A DNA stretch of 8,533 nucleotides from an uncultured Gammaproteobacteria bacterium (GTDB taxonomy: Bacteria > Pseudomonadota > Gammaproteobacteria > Chromatiales > Chromatiaceae): positions 1-8,533 of the forward strand of contig CALAZS010000247.1 of the NCBI GenBank assembly GCA_937926265.1, written 5' to 3'. The stretch's first letter is position 1; each line of letters opens with the position of its first letter. Shown here in pieces: positions 8,301 to 8,533 of the stretch. Under the pieces are notes generated by a model. That model was not told where the DNA came from, did no database searches, and was given only the letters and a program-made list of their open reading frames with translations. The position numbers and the translations under genes are program-made.

Positions 8301-8533
8301 GTATCAGAGCAAATGCTGGGCGCCAGCAGTCAGCTGGATACGGACAAGTCAATCAAACATTTAAGCGGTGCCAAGGTTTTACTGGTTGAAGATAATGAAA
8401 TCAACCAGGAACTGGCACTTGAATTACTCACCAATAATGGCATTACGGTTGAAGTAGCCAGTAATGGCCAGGAAGCACTTGATATTCTCGGTGACCAGGA
8501 ATTTGATGGCGTGCTGATGGATTGCCAGATGCC
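2397..8533 (+). CDS. Giant hybrid sensor histidine kinase: 3 x SBP_bac_3, TM, GAF-like, 5 x PAS, HisKA, HATPase_c, REC, REC (3' partial)
   Basis: A BvgS/EvgS-like inner-membrane hybrid kinase, open without stop to the window edge (2045 full codons). The signal peptide is 1-24 (ATQA before Lys25). Periplasmic Venus-flytrap domains lie at about 26-250, 262-496 and 513-744; the second and third start with an LT-x2-E-x3-WL-x2-H linker, and each ends near a conserved Trp (248, 494, 742). One membrane helix (756-777) leads into a coiled coil and a GAF-like domain (about 804-918), then a second coiled coil (about 922-950). PAS domains lie at about 952-1066, 1082-1195, 1209-1322, 1336-1440 and 1452-1578. 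The kinase core has phospho-acceptor His1607 in MSHEIRTPMN, N-box NLGNNAVKF (1720-1728), DSGIGM (from Asp1756) and GGTGLGL (from Gly1785). REC1 (1843-1967) is intact: Asp1849-Asp1850, Asp1897, Thr1928, Lys1950. REC2 starts near 1993 with Glu1998-Asp1999 and Asp2042, and is cut by the edge; an HPt domain may follow. Autophosphorylation and relay follow from family knowledge; the ligand is unknown. The gene is divergent from the REC-REC/mltF-like pair. Confidence 0.95.
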   Translation, partial: MKFIKQLAAILGFVITIFSFATQAKVVDVGFSYAKPPYVFASTKADLTETRGIELDIMREALARKGHFMNVTYYSKNDLKQALLSGKIDVAAGLNPNQPDQLYYSDDYVYFWDYAITHPQEQAKIRSIEELKGREVFAWQGAREDLGEDFKNITTSMKLYQETGDQEEQVKRFLKKEIDTLIIDWNIFSYWTRRLDVNPDNFTRHDIFGGKTTLLSAFTNPALRDDFNEGLAKLKSSGRYQEIYDRLWGKDQKDQDVLVDKLTLTEIEKQWLKQHPKISIAYDATFGPYSFLSSSGEFTGYAVDVVSLIEQEIGIRFDVYPDGVWKNLYTAAQQKEVDAVVTMNPLESRKEWFVFSDPYIYLSWFVFAKDNDNRFDKHGDLNGARIAMVDGYSQNEYLLKELTNVTPVIRDDMIDALAAVSNGEADFYVSDLGIVNFQLKKAGINNVTPKFLWKQNIGNQTFGIRKDWPELATIISKALKNISKQQWLGLKNKWIVDDSVFSKGKQPSINIGLTDRELAWLSTHKSIRIGIDNNWPPFEFRDNQDQISGIASGFVEQIKKRLAINLNLVEEMPWKATFEALKNNEIDVLTMVTPSKERAKTMLFTKPYISFPAVLVTRLDAPYASSIKDFQNKKVAVGDGYITHEALTKDYPEVTPVPVANVTEALKAVNDGKADAALINLAAFTYETSRLNITGLKVAAPTEYSYNLAMAVRKDWPILVSILDKALDDIDDATRVAIKNKWVNVEYDLGQDLTKIFIWVAVIASMLILVIGFFIIWNRRLNHLVEAREAALKKQAHDLQERVKEQSCLYEFSSVLEHRQLPIKKMLQMAVDILPHGWQYPEITVATISYDRTRVYSERFKNTLWMQNADFFVRGEKKGAIEVAYLEERPISDEGVFLKEERALIDELAKQLGMAIERRLDDNDLKLLNQDLELRVKERTDQLEQAQERNRLILDSAGEGIFGLDTHSIVTFCNRSAAEMLGYEIKELVGQNMHSTVHHTYKDGSHYPIEKCHMRAAQIEAVSKHIDNEVFWRKDGIAIPVEYTAVPMFKNDEVIGAVIVYRDISERLQQQQKLQASEKQFRTLMDSAPDPMIVVDEEGTIVMVNHQAEVVFEYKKAELINKKIELLIPAHYHEQHIHNREAFAKNAVARSMGQQKELNALSKSGREFPVEVSLSPIESDDGLLIASSIRDITERRLVEDTLRENKALMQTLFDNIPDLIFAKDKEGVYIDVNAACEAFAGKPKSEFIGHTDVDLYGEETAKEFREQDLAMLEQGTQRRNEEWVTYPDGTKVLLDTLKTPLRDNVGNIIGMLGISRDITAQKLAADAVRKEREQLQQILDSSPVGVNITVDGKLKFANPRFTEMFGTQTGDAVRSNYVDPDDKRRLSEQLKKNHKVSGFEIQIYDPFANVRDILSSFEEIEYEGEKGYLGWQIDITDRKRAERQSRENEERMEIAAASAELGLWDWYPASGEVIINDNWAIMLGYTPSEMRSGKDKWSPLDGGYDHWLELIHPDDVIEHIERLKAHLDGKSDLYRVELRLKCKDGTYKWILDVGKATFDAEGEVIRMTGIHLNIDKAKQLQSQLEEAIVIAEDANQAKSDFLANMSHEIRTPMNAIIGMSHLALQTELDRKQRNYIQKVHRSAESLLGIINDILDFSKIEAGKMDMENIDFRLEDVFDNLANLVGLKAEEKGLELLFDLHPDLPTSLIGDPLRLGQIIINLGNNAVKFTEQGQIVIAVELLEQVNQTARLKFTVKDSGIGMSKDQQGKLFKSFSQADSSTTRKYGGTGLGLAISKNLVEMMGGRIWVESQQGQGSDFIFTVLMGIQQGEPSQRKMISDDLQSMRALVVDDNAVAREITSNMLANLGLRIDQAGAGETALALLEQANDTDPYRLVMMDWKMPGLDGVETARQIKQNENLSDIPTIIMVTAYGREEASQAAEGVDIQGFLTKPVTASTLLDGILTAMGKDVSEQMLGASSQLDTDKSIKHLSGAKVLLVEDNEINQELALELLTNNGITVEVASNGQEALDILGDQEFDGVLMDCQM

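Noticed and set aside
2397..8533. Possible frameshift or fusion of two genes in the very long kinase frame
   Set aside because: I read the frame codon by codon from 2397 to the edge and met no stop, and every domain joins the next in the same frame with natural linkers and coiled coils.
1..8533. tRNA, rRNA, CRISPR array, insertion sequence or attachment site
   Set aside because: Nearly all of the window is coding for three proteins; no cloverleaf, direct-repeat array, transposase or terminal inverted repeats were seen.

Overview
The window looks like chromosomal DNA of a Gram-negative bacterium, most likely a gammaproteobacterium. It encodes an outer-membrane-type lipoprotein lytic transglycosylase of the MltF kind, and base composition is moderately AT-rich with very AT-rich intergenic DNA. 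The genus cannot be told from what is visible.

Layout: two genes on the minus strand occupy 12-2282. The first transcribed (1482-2282) is a stand-alone protein of two receiver domains with no output domain. Its first receiver has lost the phospho-accepting aspartate, while the second is intact. The next gene (12-1424, 57 bp downstream, probably the same transcript) is an MltF-like lipoprotein with a periplasmic solute-binding domain followed by a lytic transglycosylase (SLT) domain. A 114-bp AT-rich divergent intergenic region (2283-2396) carries a perfect 13-bp palindrome. From 2397 to the right edge a single uninterrupted reading frame of more than 2045 codons encodes a giant hybrid sensor histidine kinase that runs out of the window. 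Its domain order is signal peptide, three periplasmic Venus-flytrap (SBP_bac_3-like) domains, one membrane helix, a GAF-like domain, five PAS domains, HisKA, HATPase_c, a first receiver and the start of a second receiver.

Working model (inference): the giant kinase is BvgS/EvgS-like and senses a small periplasmic solute through its flytraps and redox or other cytoplasmic cues through GAF/PAS. Phosphate passes from His1607 to its own receivers and possibly onward to the intact receiver of the divergent REC-REC protein. The MltF-like protein shares the same class of solute-binding domain as the kinase and cleaves murein, so the cluster may link peptidoglycan turnover or amino-acid/muropeptide availability to a phosphorelay. 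No DNA-binding or enzymatic output gene is visible, so the final output lies elsewhere. No RNA gene, mobile element, CRISPR array or convincing terminator was found.
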